This document shows positions 1 to 8,470 of a DNA stretch of 34,927 bases, one piece after another. The position numbers and the translations under genes were made by a program. This stretch comes from Bacteroidales bacterium (GTDB lineage: Bacteria; Bacteroidota; Bacteroidia; Bacteroidales; UBA3824): assembly GCA_017394445.1 (NCBI GenBank), contig JAFPYT010000147.1:1-34927 (forward strand), written 5' to 3'. Below the pieces are notes generated by a model. It ran no database searches. It had not been told where the DNA came from and worked only from the letters and a program-made list of their open reading frames with translations. Every line of letters begins with the position of its first letter. The stretch's first letter is position 1.

Positions 1-25
1 ATTTTGATACTATTTTTTCGCATTT

Positions 26-56
26 CAAAGATAAAAGAGATTTGCGGAATATGCAA
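26..56 (-). promoter_or_regulatory. Putative promoter for a gene left of the window
   Basis: On the minus strand TATCTTTG (26-33) matches the Bacteroidota -7 box TAnnTTTG exactly. It is preceded by TTG (54-56) at a 20-bp spacer. It would start transcription near base 19, heading out of the window, so a minus-strand gene probably lies just to the left. No coding sequence is visible in bases 1-102. Confidence 0.45.
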
Positions 57-102
57 GGGAAATGAGGAAAAATTTTTTTCTATTTCTGAAAAACCGTGGC
101 TG

Positions 103-780
103 CTACAACTCCAACCTTTCAATCTTTCCTATCACTGCTGAGTTTTTCATCTCTTTTTCAAGTAGATAGAACTCTTCGCGGGCTACTTTTTGGGTGATGG
201 TTCCGTGGCGGAGAACGTGGATTTCGTCGCAGGTGTCGCTGAGTGTTGAAAAAATGTGCGAGGATATTATTACCGTTTTGCCTAACTCTTTGAGACGGTG
301 GAGTATTTCGGTGAGAATGATGCTGCCGTTGAGGTCGATGCCGTTGAAGGGTTCGTCGAGGATGAGAATGTCGTTGCCTTGCAAAAGTACGGCAAGCAAG
401 GCGAGTTTTTTGCGCATTCCCGTGGAATATGTGGTAATGTATTGATTTAGAGGAAGGTCGAAGATGTTATTCTTGTCTAATTCGGGTAACTTTTTGTTGC
501 GGGCATTGCACAAAAGGCGGATGTATTCTTCTCCCGTTATCATGGAGAAAAAGAACGGTTCGGCGGTGAGGTATCCCAAATGGTCTTTGAGAGGAGATAG
601 TTGGCTAACTATTTCACCGTCAAAACTTTCTAATCCGGCAATGCAGCGAAACAATGTGGTTTTGCCTGCACCGTTTTCGCCAATAATGCCGCAGATTTTG
701 CCACGTTGAAACTCTATTGAGAGGTTGTTTAAAACCGTTTTTTTGCCAAAACTTTTGCTTAAATTCGTTATCTTAATCAT
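103..780 (-). CDS. ABC transporter ATP-binding protein
   Basis: A 225-residue ATPase subunit of an ABC exporter that would power the membrane partner encoded just upstream on the same strand. Visible motifs are Walker A GENGAGKTT (residues 34-42), the ABC signature STGMRKK (119-125), Walker B ILILDEP (138-144) and the switch histidine in SSH (H175). It has a single nucleotide-binding domain with no membrane segment, so it acts on the cytoplasmic face as a dimer. The ATG overlaps the last codons of the permease gene by 8 bp, which suggests translational coupling. The ABC-2 type partner suggests export, but neither gene shows the substrate. The family is certain and the cargo unknown. Confidence 0.93.
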   Translation of the reverse strand: MIKITNLSKSFGKKTVLNNLSIEFQRGKICGIIGENGAGKTTLFRCIAGLESFDGEIVSQLSPLKDHLGYLTAEPFFFSMITGEEYIRLLCNARNKKLPELDKNNIFDLPLNQYITTYSTGMRKKLALLAVLLQGNDILILDEPFNGIDLNGSIILTEILHRLKELGKTVIISSHIFSTLSDTCDEIHVLRHGTITQKVAREEFYLLEKEMKNSAVIGKIERLEL

Positions 781-1696
781 CGAGAAATGGTTTTAACTTG
801 TTGATAGAGCGATAATAAAAGTATGGAATTGCCACCAATACCGACGGCGGAAACATCAGCACCAAAATCAACATTACCGTTACCGACATTCCCATGCCGT
901 CGGGATATGATGAATATTTTGCCAACACCATAGTAATCAAAAAGATAGTTCCAACGGAAATGGCAATTAATATCAATAATATTTCGGAATAAAAGCAAAC
1001 CGACAGCAATGCTATTGGCGGCAAAGCAATGAAGATTGAGTTTTTGATTGCCTGTAATACTTTGTATCTTAAAAACTTGCGTGGCGTTTTGGCAAAAATC
1101 CAAACATAATATTCGTTTTCGGGTTTGGAGTAATAACTCGCTGCTATGAGGTAAACCGCCACAATGGTTGCTAAACCTAAGTTTAAATTGTTGACATTCA
1201 CTGCAATAACCGTTATTGTATAAACCAATGCTATTAAATAGAATGTATATCTAAACCCAGCGGTAAATTCAAACGGACGTTTTGAAAACGGAGTGGGTAT
1301 TACAATGCCTGTGTTTCCCTTAAATGTTGCCAATGAAGAAACGATTGACAATATTACTATTATTGCTATTTGATTAAAGCATTGGTTTAATATCAATGCC
1401 GCAACAAACGGCAACGAAATAATGATGTTTTCTACGATTCTTATCTTAGTTTTTCTTCCTTTGCCAAATGTAGTTTGCAGAAAATCAGAACGTTCTTTTT
1501 GGCTCAGCGGCGTTTGAGCCATCAAGCATGCCCCAATCAATATCCACGGTGCATATTCTTCTACTCTATAATACAGTGCCTTAACAAATCCTACAAACAA
1601 CACAGTCAACAGCAAATATCCCACCACGGGATTTAATCCAAAATCCCTCAGACGGCGGTTGAACATTGTGAATTGAAGTTGAAAATATTGGCGCAT
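773..1696 (-). CDS. ABC-2-like transporter permease
   Basis: A 307-residue polytopic membrane protein with about eight hydrophobic segments, for example around LLLTVLFVGFVKAL near the N-terminus and SVTVMLILVLMFPPSV near the C-terminus. No recognisable catalytic motif is present. It is called a permease mainly because it overlaps the ABC ATPase gene that follows it. The open frame extends to a TTG at 1720, but I chose the ATG at 1694-1696. A -7 box (TATATTTG, 1718-1725 minus strand) would place the transcript start near 1711, which excludes the upstream TTG. Family assignment rests on topology and context rather than on a signature. Confidence 0.75.
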   Translation of the reverse strand: MRQYFQLQFTMFNRRLRDFGLNPVVGYLLLTVLFVGFVKALYYRVEEYAPWILIGACLMAQTPLSQKERSDFLQTTFGKGRKTKIRIVENIIISLPFVAALILNQCFNQIAIIVILSIVSSLATFKGNTGIVIPTPFSKRPFEFTAGFRYTFYLIALVYTITVIAVNVNNLNLGLATIVAVYLIAASYYSKPENEYYVWIFAKTPRKFLRYKVLQAIKNSIFIALPPIALLSVCFYSEILLILIAISVGTIFLITMVLAKYSSYPDGMGMSVTVMLILVLMFPPSVLVAIPYFYYRSINKLKPFLDD

Positions 1697-1717
1697 AAGG
1701 TTACTATTTTGTTTCTG

Positions 1718-1725
1718 CAAATATA
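1718..1725 (-). promoter_or_regulatory. Putative -7 promoter box of the ABC exporter pair
   Basis: TATATTTG on the minus strand matches TAnnTTTG. I see no good -33 element at the expected distance, so support is partial. Its position favours the ATG at 1696 as the permease start. Confidence 0.4.
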
Positions 1726-1794
1726 GAATTTTGCAAAGTTAATCTGTCTTGATTTTTGTTAAGATATATTAATTAAATTCATTTGCCAATTATT

Positions 1795-1827
1795 TTTGCT
1801 CATATCTTCTTTTTTTTATTACCTTTG
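1795..1827 (+). promoter_or_regulatory. Promoter of the rprX-rprY-porW cluster
   Basis: TTTG (1795-1798), a 21-bp spacer, then TACCTTTG (1820-1827) match the Bacteroidota promoter consensus in both boxes and in spacing. Predicted transcription start is about 1834, leaving a short leader before the ATG at 1850. Confidence 0.7.
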
Positions 1828-1849
1828 TGCGTTGAAAATCAAGAGTACA

Positions 1850-3379
1850 ATGAGCAGAAAAGTGATATTTGCATTGGCTTGTGTAATGACCTTCACGATG
1901 GTGTGGCTGATTTATATTCAGGTGTCGTGGTTTAAGGAGGCTTTGAAAATGCGCAAGCAGCAGTTTAGCGCGTCGGTAAACCGTTCGCTTTATGGCGTTG
2001 TGCAAAAATTGGAGGAGAGCGAGGTGGTAACGCATCTAAAAAACGAGGTTATCGCCGTTAATTTCGACTCCGCTTCGGTGGGCAAGCCTGTGCCCAATAT
2101 CAATGTGCACGGTCGTAGACTTGTCGACAGTATGCTCCGCGACACTTCTGAGGGTAAAATCCTTGTGCTCAGTAGCGATTCTGCCACTGTGTCGATACTT
2201 CAATCGGGCGACCATAAAATTCCTACCGAACAGACTATCGACCGCGAAGAGTTTCAAGAAAAGGTGATGGCGCGTATTCACAATAAAACTGTTTTCGTTG
2301 AAAATCTTGTAAATCAGTTGATTCGTAAAAAAATCAACATCGAAGACCGCATTTCGCCGAAAACTATCAACAACTATCTTAAAAAGCAGTTTGAGTGCAA
2401 CGGTATCGATGCCGACTACGATTTTGCCATCCGAGGCGAAGACAATCAGTATTATTTTAAAACCGCTGGATTCAACCCCGACTCGGTGCCGCAAACCTAT
2501 CAGATTACGCTATATCCCAACGATATAGTGTCGCCGCCTTGCTATCTTGTGGTATATTTCCCCGACGAAAACAAGGTTTCGCTCAACTCTATTTCGCGGC
2601 AGGGCTTTGCCTCGCTTGCACTTACACTTATTATTATGCTCACTTTTGTGGCAACGCTCGTGATAATTTTCCGCCAAAAGAAACTCAGCGAAATGAAAAC
2701 CGACTTTGTCAATAATATGACTCACGAGTTGAAAACGCCTATTTCGTCGATTTCGCTTGCCTCGCAAATGCTTAAAGATAAGACAGTTTTGAAAAACGAA
2801 CAGATGTTCGACCATATTTCGCAGGTGATAGAAGACGAGAGCAAACGTCTTGGCTATCAGGTAGAACGTGTTTTGCAAATGGCTGTTATTGAGCGCGGTA
2901 AGGTGCGTATGAAGGTTAAAGAGCTTTATATTAATGAGATAATCAAAAAAGTTGTCAACTCGTTCGACCTCAAAGTTAAAGACCGTGGAGGCGTGATTAT
3001 TACTCGTCTTAAAGCCCACGACGATTTGATTGATGGCGATGAGGTTCATATTACCAATCTGATTTTCAATCTTTTGGATAACGGTTTAAAATATACCGAA
3101 GGCACACCAAAATTGGAGGTTACTACCGAAAACGTAAAAAACGGCATTGAAATTTCGGTAACTGACAATGGCATAGGCATTTCGCGCGAAAGTCAAAAAC
3201 ATATTTTCGACCAATTTTACCGCGTACACACTGGCAACGTGCACAATGTCAAGGGGTTCGGTATAGGGCTCAGCTATGTAAAATGCGTGGTAGACGAACA
3301 TCAGGGCAAAATAAGAATCAAAAGCGATGTTGGCAAGGGAACAACTTTTTATATATATTTGCCATTTAGTTTGAAATAA
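1850..3379 (+). CDS. rprX: Sensor histidine kinase, RprX-like
   Basis: A 509-residue inner-membrane two-component sensor kinase that should phosphorylate the adjacent RprY-like regulator. TM1 (about 4-26) and TM2 (about 252-274) bracket a periplasmic sensor region of about 225 residues. The kinase core follows: HisKA H-box MTHELKTPISS with phospho-acceptor H292, N-box NLIFNLLDNGLKY (403-415), G1 DNGIGI (439-444) and G2 GFGIGLSY (469-476). The frame extends upstream to 1796, but that start lies inside the promoter. The ATG at 1850 gives a normal N-terminal TM helix. In Bacteroides fragilis RprX/RprY was described as a tetracycline-response-modifying pair; the signal sensed here is not evident. 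Confidence 0.9.
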   Translation: MSRKVIFALACVMTFTMVWLIYIQVSWFKEALKMRKQQFSASVNRSLYGVVQKLEESEVVTHLKNEVIAVNFDSASVGKPVPNINVHGRRLVDSMLRDTSEGKILVLSSDSATVSILQSGDHKIPTEQTIDREEFQEKVMARIHNKTVFVENLVNQLIRKKINIEDRISPKTINNYLKKQFECNGIDADYDFAIRGEDNQYYFKTAGFNPDSVPQTYQITLYPNDIVSPPCYLVVYFPDENKVSLNSISRQGFASLALTLIIMLTFVATLVIIFRQKKLSEMKTDFVNNMTHELKTPISSISLASQMLKDKTVLKNEQMFDHISQVIEDESKRLGYQVERVLQMAVIERGKVRMKVKELYINEIIKKVVNSFDLKVKDRGGVIITRLKAHDDLIDGDEVHITNLIFNLLDNGLKYTEGTPKLEVTTENVKNGIEISVTDNGIGISRESQKHIFDQFYRVHTGNVHNVKGFGIGLSYVKCVVDEHQGKIRIKSDVGKGTTFYIYLPFSLK

Positions 3380-3406
3380 ATGTTACACATTATAATATAG
3401 TAAAAA

Positions 3407-4111
3407 ATGGAAAAAACAATTCGCATACTATTAGCCGAAGACGATGTTAACCTCGGCTCGCTTCTGAGGCAGTATCTCGAAGCCAAAGGATATTCTACAG
3501 ACCTCTTTAACGATGGTGAAAAAGCCACCGAAGGATTCCGCGCCGGTGTTTACGACATCTGCATCCTCGACATTATGATGCCCAAAAAAGACGGTTTTGC
3601 AGTGGCTTCCGATATTCGTGCCATTAATACCACAATTCCTATTATATTCTTGACTGCCAAGAATTTAAAGGAGGATGTGCTTACTGGTTTCAAAATCGGT
3701 GCCGACGATTATATCACCAAGCCGTTTAACATGGAAGAACTCTTGCTCCGTATCGAGGCTGTGCTCCGTCGTTCGGGTGCTATGGAAATAGAATCGGTAT
3801 CTATTTATAATTTAGGTAAATACTCGTTTGATTGCAACAAACAGCAGTTGCAGTTTGAAAACGATGAACCCGAAAAACTTACCACCAAAGAAAACGATCT
3901 TCTCCGTTTGCTTTGCGTAAATATCAACAAAGTTTTGGAGCGCAACTATGCCCTAAAACAGATTTGGGACGACGACAACTATTTCAACGCCCGCTCTATG
4001 GACGTGTATATCACCAAACTTCGCAAAAAACTCAGCAACGACCCAACTATCGAAATTCTCAACATCCACGGTAAGGGTTACAAGTTGATTGTTGGCGAAG
4101 AAACTGTTTAA
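3407..4111 (+). CDS. rprY: OmpR-family response regulator, RprY-like
   Basis: A 234-residue DNA-binding response regulator. The receiver domain (about 5-120) has the acidic pocket E11/D12/D13, phospho-acceptor D55 in ILDIMMPKKDG, T83 and K105. The C-terminal winged helix (about 135-230) ends in ARSMDVYITKLRKKL and HGKGYKL, typical of OmpR/PhoB proteins. From memory it closely resembles B. fragilis RprY, including the receiver motif ADDYITKPF and the stretch NYFNARSMDVYITKLRK. It starts 27 bp after rprX, and the next ATG (porW) is 6 bp after its stop, so the three genes are probably cotranscribed. Confidence 0.92.
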   Translation: MEKTIRILLAEDDVNLGSLLRQYLEAKGYSTDLFNDGEKATEGFRAGVYDICILDIMMPKKDGFAVASDIRAINTTIPIIFLTAKNLKEDVLTGFKIGADDYITKPFNMEELLLRIEAVLRRSGAMEIESVSIYNLGKYSFDCNKQQLQFENDEPEKLTTKENDLLRLLCVNINKVLERNYALKQIWDDDNYFNARSMDVYITKLRKKLSNDPTIEILNIHGKGYKLIVGEETV

Positions 4112-4117
4112 TTGTCA

Positions 4118-6715
4118 ATGAGTTTTAATTATAGGATAACAATTTTAGCCGTTGCGTTAGTGGCTGTGTTTGCAGGGTGTAGCAACACCAAAAACACTGC
4201 CTCGCGCCGTGCGTTTCATAATCTAACTTCGCATTACAACGTCTATTTCAATGCCCGCGAGTATTACAACGAGGGAGTGCAAAAAATTGAAACCGACCTT
4301 CAATGCGATTATACCGAGATTTTGCCCGTGTTTAAGGTAGACGCTCCGGGTGCTGCCGATATGGCGCGTGGCGATATGGAATCGTGCATTCAAAAATGCG
4401 GCAAAAATATCCTTACTCACTCCATAACTGCCAAACCTAAAAAGCATTACGGTAGGGGAGGTATGGATCAGAGCGAACTCGAGTTTTACAACAAGCCCGA
4501 CTTTTGCAAATGGATCGACGACACCTATCTGCTGATGGGCAAGGCAAACTATGTGGCAGCCGATTACGACCGCGCCGAATCGTCGTTCCGCCTTGTTACC
4601 ACACGTTTTAAGCACGAACCCGCAAAGTTTGAGGCGCAGATGTGGCTTGCCAAAACTATGTCGGCACAAAAAAACTATACCGAGGCTCTCGAAATTATCA
4701 ACAAACTCAACGCCGACAAACGTCATCCAAAAAAACTCGACCGCGGAATACTGATGACCTACGCTGATATTTATATTGCTGTGCGTCAGTATGATGAGGC
4801 TCTCGAAGCTCTCAAAAAAGCTGTTGAGATTACCAAAAACAAAAACAAACGCGCTTGGCTTGTGTATATTATGGGCGACATCAACCGTCGCTGCGGCAAT
4901 TACAACGAGGCTCGTCAAAACTATTTGGATGTGATTAAAATCAATCCCGACTATGCCACCGTGTTTAATGCCAAAATCAATCTTGCAACGGTTTTTGAGC
5001 AGGATGCCGATGTGGATAAAATTATTTCCGACCTTCAAAAACTTGCCCGCGACGAAAACAACGCCGAATATAAAGATCAGATTTACTACGCTATAGCCGA
5101 GGTTTACCGTCGCAGTGGAAATATCGACCGTGCGCTCGACTATTACAAACTTTCGGCTCACGAAAGCCGCACCAACGATATTCAAAAGGCAAAATCGTAT
5201 CTTGCTTCGGCAAATATCTATTTCGACCGTCACGACTATATCAACGCCCAAAAATATTACGACAGTACAATGTCGTATCTGCCCAAAACCTATTCTGATT
5301 ACGATGAGATTTCGCAAAAGAGTGAAAACCTTTCGTTGTTAACAGGTTACATCAATCAAGCTAATTATCAGGATAGTATCCAGCGTGTGGCTAAAATGCC
5401 CGAAAGCCGTAGAAAACAAATTGTTACGCAAATTATTGCTCAAGTAGCCGCCGAAGAAGCCGCCGCCAATCAGCCTCAGCAATATTACGGCGGTGGCGAC
5501 AATAGTTACGGCGTGCAATACACCGGACAGGACGGTAACCCGAATTTTGCCGGCAAATGGTATCTCTACAACACCACATCGCTCAACTATGGCAAATCTG
5601 AGTTTATAAAAAAATGGGGACAGCGCCGTCTCGAAGACAATTGGCGCCGCAAAAACAAGGGTAGCGAAATTTTTGAAGAAACCGAGCAAGAAACAACCGA
5701 AGACACTGCTGCGTCGGCTATTAACAACAAGATGCCCGAATATTATCTTCGCAATCTGCCTATGACCGATTCGGCTATGACAATTTCTAAAAACATCGAA
5801 GCCGATTCGTGGTTTGCCGCCGCCGACGTTTATTACGAAAAGATGGACGACCCCGCCAAGGCTATCGAAACGTTATTGTATCTCAATCAGAAAAATCCCG
5901 ACCACTACCTTATGCCGCAGTCGCTCTACACCTTATATAAATTGTATAATTATCAGGGCGAAAAGTCGCTTGCCGAATATACCAAAACGCAGTTGATTTC
6001 AAATTATCCCGAAAGCGGATACGCCAAAATCCTCGGCGACCCAAATTATCAAAGAAACGTTCAGGCTCGCAAAGATTCGGCTCTCAGTGTTTACAATAAT
6101 GCTCTCAACAGTTTTCAAAACGGAATGTACCAAAACTGCATACTCCTCTGTACCAATGCCGAAACCAAATATGCCGACCTCAAGATAGCCGAAAACTTTT
6201 ATTATCTTGAAGCCCGCGCCCACGGACGGATGCAAAATATCCCTGCAATGCGCTCTGTATTAGAAATATTCGTAAAGCGTTTCCCAAAAAGCGACCTTAA
6301 CGAGGCTGCCCAAAACAAATTGTCTTCGCTTAATTCGGGACGTTTTGACATACAGCGTTTCGACACACTTTACACTGCAGCGCACTATTTTGTGTTGGCA
6401 TTCAAAACCGACAATCCCGCCGCCGGACAAACCGAGTATCTGGTTCAGAAATATTGCGCCGACAATAATTTTATGGAATACGATGTAAGCAGCAGAGATT
6501 TTACTGACGGATTCAAGTTTGTGGTTGTATCCTCTTTTGCCAACAAGAATACCGCTGTGGACTTTTACCGACAGTTTGTAACCGCTAACTATAAAAGCCT
6601 TGAACCCGAAACCGACTTTATACCCTTTGTTATTAACCGTACCAACTACGCTCTTGTGCAATCTCTAACCGATATGGAGGCGTATGTCAACTTTTTTAAA
6701 CTTAAATATCTTTGA
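4118..6715 (+). CDS. porW: Type IX secretion lipoprotein PorW/SprE
   Basis: An 865-residue TPR lipoprotein that matches PorW/SprE, a component needed for type IX secretion and, in gliding species, motility. The N-terminus has a lipobox ending AGC followed by SNTKNTASRRAFHNLTSHYN; the HNL-x-x-x-YN signature right after the lipidated Cys is typical of SprE. The middle holds many TPR-like helix pairs (for example YDEALEALKKAVEI and YNEARQNYLDVIKINPDYA). A Q/G/Y-rich linker lies near residues 440-475. There is no acidic surface-export signal after the Cys, which fits a periplasm-facing lipoprotein. Length resembles Flavobacterium SprE rather than the shorter Porphyromonas PorW. I use the ATG at 4118 rather than the TTG two codons earlier. 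Confidence 0.88.
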   Translation: MSFNYRITILAVALVAVFAGCSNTKNTASRRAFHNLTSHYNVYFNAREYYNEGVQKIETDLQCDYTEILPVFKVDAPGAADMARGDMESCIQKCGKNILTHSITAKPKKHYGRGGMDQSELEFYNKPDFCKWIDDTYLLMGKANYVAADYDRAESSFRLVTTRFKHEPAKFEAQMWLAKTMSAQKNYTEALEIINKLNADKRHPKKLDRGILMTYADIYIAVRQYDEALEALKKAVEITKNKNKRAWLVYIMGDINRRCGNYNEARQNYLDVIKINPDYATVFNAKINLATVFEQDADVDKIISDLQKLARDENNAEYKDQIYYAIAEVYRRSGNIDRALDYYKLSAHESRTNDIQKAKSYLASANIYFDRHDYINAQKYYDSTMSYLPKTYSDYDEISQKSENLSLLTGYINQANYQDSIQRVAKMPESRRKQIVTQIIAQVAAEEAAANQPQQYYGGGDNSYGVQYTGQDGNPNFAGKWYLYNTTSLNYGKSEFIKKWGQRRLEDNWRRKNKGSEIFEETEQETTEDTAASAINNKMPEYYLRNLPMTDSAMTISKNIEADSWFAAADVYYEKMDDPAKAIETLLYLNQKNPDHYLMPQSLYTLYKLYNYQGEKSLAEYTKTQLISNYPESGYAKILGDPNYQRNVQARKDSALSVYNNALNSFQNGMYQNCILLCTNAETKYADLKIAENFYYLEARAHGRMQNIPAMRSVLEIFVKRFPKSDLNEAAQNKLSSLNSGRFDIQRFDTLYTAAHYFVLAFKTDNPAAGQTEYLVQKYCADNNFMEYDVSSRDFTDGFKFVVVSSFANKNTAVDFYRQFVTANYKSLEPETDFIPFVINRTNYALVQSLTDMEAYVNFFKLKYL

Positions 6716-6752
6716 TTTTGACAACAACTAACTTACGATTTTCTACCATTTT

Positions 6753-7760
6753 ATGACCCGTTTGTGTATATTAGTATCGCTCGTTTTAATAATCCCGGCT
6801 TGTAAGTCGAGGTGTGTGGCTCCCGAAACGTCCGATAATGCAGCTGCGTTTAAAGCCACCGATTCGTCGAGTTGCATGGCCACAATGTCGGCTCCTAAGC
6901 CTACTACAGTGAAAAAATCTTCTAAACCCGATTACTTTTTTGCTGTGGCTCAATACAATACCGTATATTATGGCAACACTCTCGAAAACCTTGCTAAACT
7001 TGATGTGGCAAGCGCTCAACTTGATATTTCGCCCGACGGTCGCACAATTGCATATTCGTCGTACAGCCGTCCGGGATACCGTGTAATTAAACTTATTGAT
7101 ATTGAAACTCAAACAGTTACATTGCTCGACCTTCCTCCTCGTAATGCCTTTATGGGTTCGTGGAATAATGATGGTAAGTATATTGCCCTTAATAGTCAGT
7201 CTACACTTTATAGTCATTGGCAACCAGTGATTTACAACATCGAAACTGGTGCAGTAGACGACATTGATTGGCTCGACACCGACAACGATTACTACAATCC
7301 TGTTTTTTCGCCCGATGGCCGCACACTTGTTTTTCACGATATTTGCCGCATTTATATCTGTCAATTTAAAAATGGAATTGCCACATTAAAACGCGTTATC
7401 GAAACCGAAGACCTCTGTGCCGACGACAATTCTGGTTTTTCTGACTATTGCAAGTTTCAAATCTCTAACGATGGCAACTATTTGGTTTTCACCGAAGAAA
7501 CCGATATTTTGGAAGAAGACATCTGTCCAAAAATCACACTTTTTAGTTATAATATTTCCGACGGACATCTCCGCCGTATCACCGACCGGCACAGCAATGT
7601 TACCGATTTTGCAATCGACTCTTCGGGCGAAATCTACTATTGCACATCCGACAAAGACAAACAAGTGTTTGAGGGTTTTGTAGCACGTATCGACGGCTCT
7701 GAATCGGTAAAATCTGCCACATTCAAAGAACAGACTTACGCCATAGCCGTTGCCGATTAA
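6753..7760 (+). CDS. TolB-like beta-propeller lipoprotein
   Basis: A 335-residue predicted lipoprotein. The signal peptide ends IIPAC, so C17 would be lipidated. After a Ser/Lys-rich linker the protein contains several PD40/WD40-like blades: LDISPDGRTIAYSS (around residue 93), PVFSPDGRTLVFHD (around 185) and FQISNDGNYLVFTEE (around 237). The SPDG(R/K)-x-(L/I)-(A/V)-(F/Y) pattern is that of TolB and related propellers, usually a protein- or peptidoglycan-interaction platform in the periplasm. A possible -7 box (TATCTTTG, 6707-6714) overlaps the end of porW, so it may have its own promoter or be read from the porW transcript. Its exact role is unknown; a cell-envelope or type IX link is only suggested by position. 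Confidence 0.78.
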   Translation: MTRLCILVSLVLIIPACKSRCVAPETSDNAAAFKATDSSSCMATMSAPKPTTVKKSSKPDYFFAVAQYNTVYYGNTLENLAKLDVASAQLDISPDGRTIAYSSYSRPGYRVIKLIDIETQTVTLLDLPPRNAFMGSWNNDGKYIALNSQSTLYSHWQPVIYNIETGAVDDIDWLDTDNDYYNPVFSPDGRTLVFHDICRIYICQFKNGIATLKRVIETEDLCADDNSGFSDYCKFQISNDGNYLVFTEETDILEEDICPKITLFSYNISDGHLRRITDRHSNVTDFAIDSSGEIYYCTSDKDKQVFEGFVARIDGSESVKSATFKEQTYAIAVAD

Positions 7761-7788
7761 AAAGTTACAAATTTTTAATAAAAAAAAA

Positions 7789-7820
7789 TTTGTTTGTATT
7801 ACAAAAAGTCAGTACTTTTA
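7789..7820 (+). promoter_or_regulatory. Putative promoter of the SPOR lipoprotein gene
   Basis: TTTG (7789-7792), 20 bp, then TACTTTTA (7813-7820) gives seven of eight matches to the -7 box with correct spacing. The site overlaps the long A/T-rich gap before the ATG at 7867 and supports that start over the in-frame codon at 7750. Confidence 0.5.
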
Positions 7821-7866
7821 TACCAAATTTTTAAACAAAACACATTACACTAAAAACAGAATTGAT

Positions 7867-8346
7867 ATGTCAAAAATTAAACTCTTTGGATTAACACTTC
7901 TTACGTTAGCCGTTCTTATGGTAAGTTGCAAAGGCAACAAAGGCAACGAATCGAGCGACAACAGCGACACTCTCGCATATCCTTTCGGCACCGACGATAG
8001 CGAACTGACCTTTGGCGATCAGGCTCCCTATATCGATACCACCACTATTGCAGAGCCCATTATGCTCGAAGATCAGCAGGGCAATCTTCAACCCGAAACC
8101 ACTCCTGTGGTAAACGAAAGCGATATGTTTTACATCATTGCAGGTTCGTTCACTGTTTACAGCAATGCTCAGAACCTCTGCAACAAACTCAAAGTTAAAG
8201 GTTTCAATGCCGAAATCCTTATTCCCTTTGGACAATACAACCGCGTTTCGGTAAAATCGTTCAAGACTCGCGAAGAAGCTAAGGCTGCTATCGCATCGCT
8301 CAAATCTAAACTTGGCGACGACGGTCTTTGGATTCTTAAAAGATAA
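7867..8346 (+). CDS. SPOR-domain lipoprotein
   Basis: A 159-residue lipoprotein with a signal peptide ending in VSC (C21 lipidated), an acidic low-complexity linker (about 25-85) and a C-terminal SPOR domain (about 86-159), seen as YIIAGSFTVYSNAQNLCNKL then GFNAEIL, YNRVSVKSF and REEAKAAIASL. SPOR domains bind peptidoglycan lacking stem peptides, usually at division sites. The open frame begins at 7750 inside the preceding gene, but the ATG at 7867 gives a clean lipoprotein signal and follows a promoter-like site. A strong terminator follows directly, so this gene ends its transcription unit. Confidence 0.88.
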   Translation: MSKIKLFGLTLLTLAVLMVSCKGNKGNESSDNSDTLAYPFGTDDSELTFGDQAPYIDTTTIAEPIMLEDQQGNLQPETTPVVNESDMFYIIAGSFTVYSNAQNLCNKLKVKGFNAEILIPFGQYNRVSVKSFKTREEAKAAIASLKSKLGDDGLWILKR

Positions 8347-8373
8347 TTCTTTTGCGGATTTTTCCGCTCAACG

Positions 8374-8424
8374 CTGCGAATAAATCATTCCAATTTTTTT
8401 GATGATTTGTTCGCAGTTTTTTTT
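8374..8424 (+). terminator. Strong intrinsic terminator after the SPOR gene
   Basis: A 15-bp stem (CTGCGAATAAATCAT at 8374-8388 with ATGATTTGTTCGCAG at 8402-8416) has one G-U wobble, valid on the plus strand, and is followed by eight T (8417-8424). Confidence 0.92.
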
Positions 8425-8470
8425 GTTTTGTATTCTTTTTTGTTGTAACTTGCTGCATAAAAAATAATAG

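Noticed and set aside
4223..5317. 364-codon minus-strand open frame inside porW
   Set aside because: It is a shadow of the porW coding sequence with no recognisable domain; porW has clear TPRs and a lipobox in the other frame.
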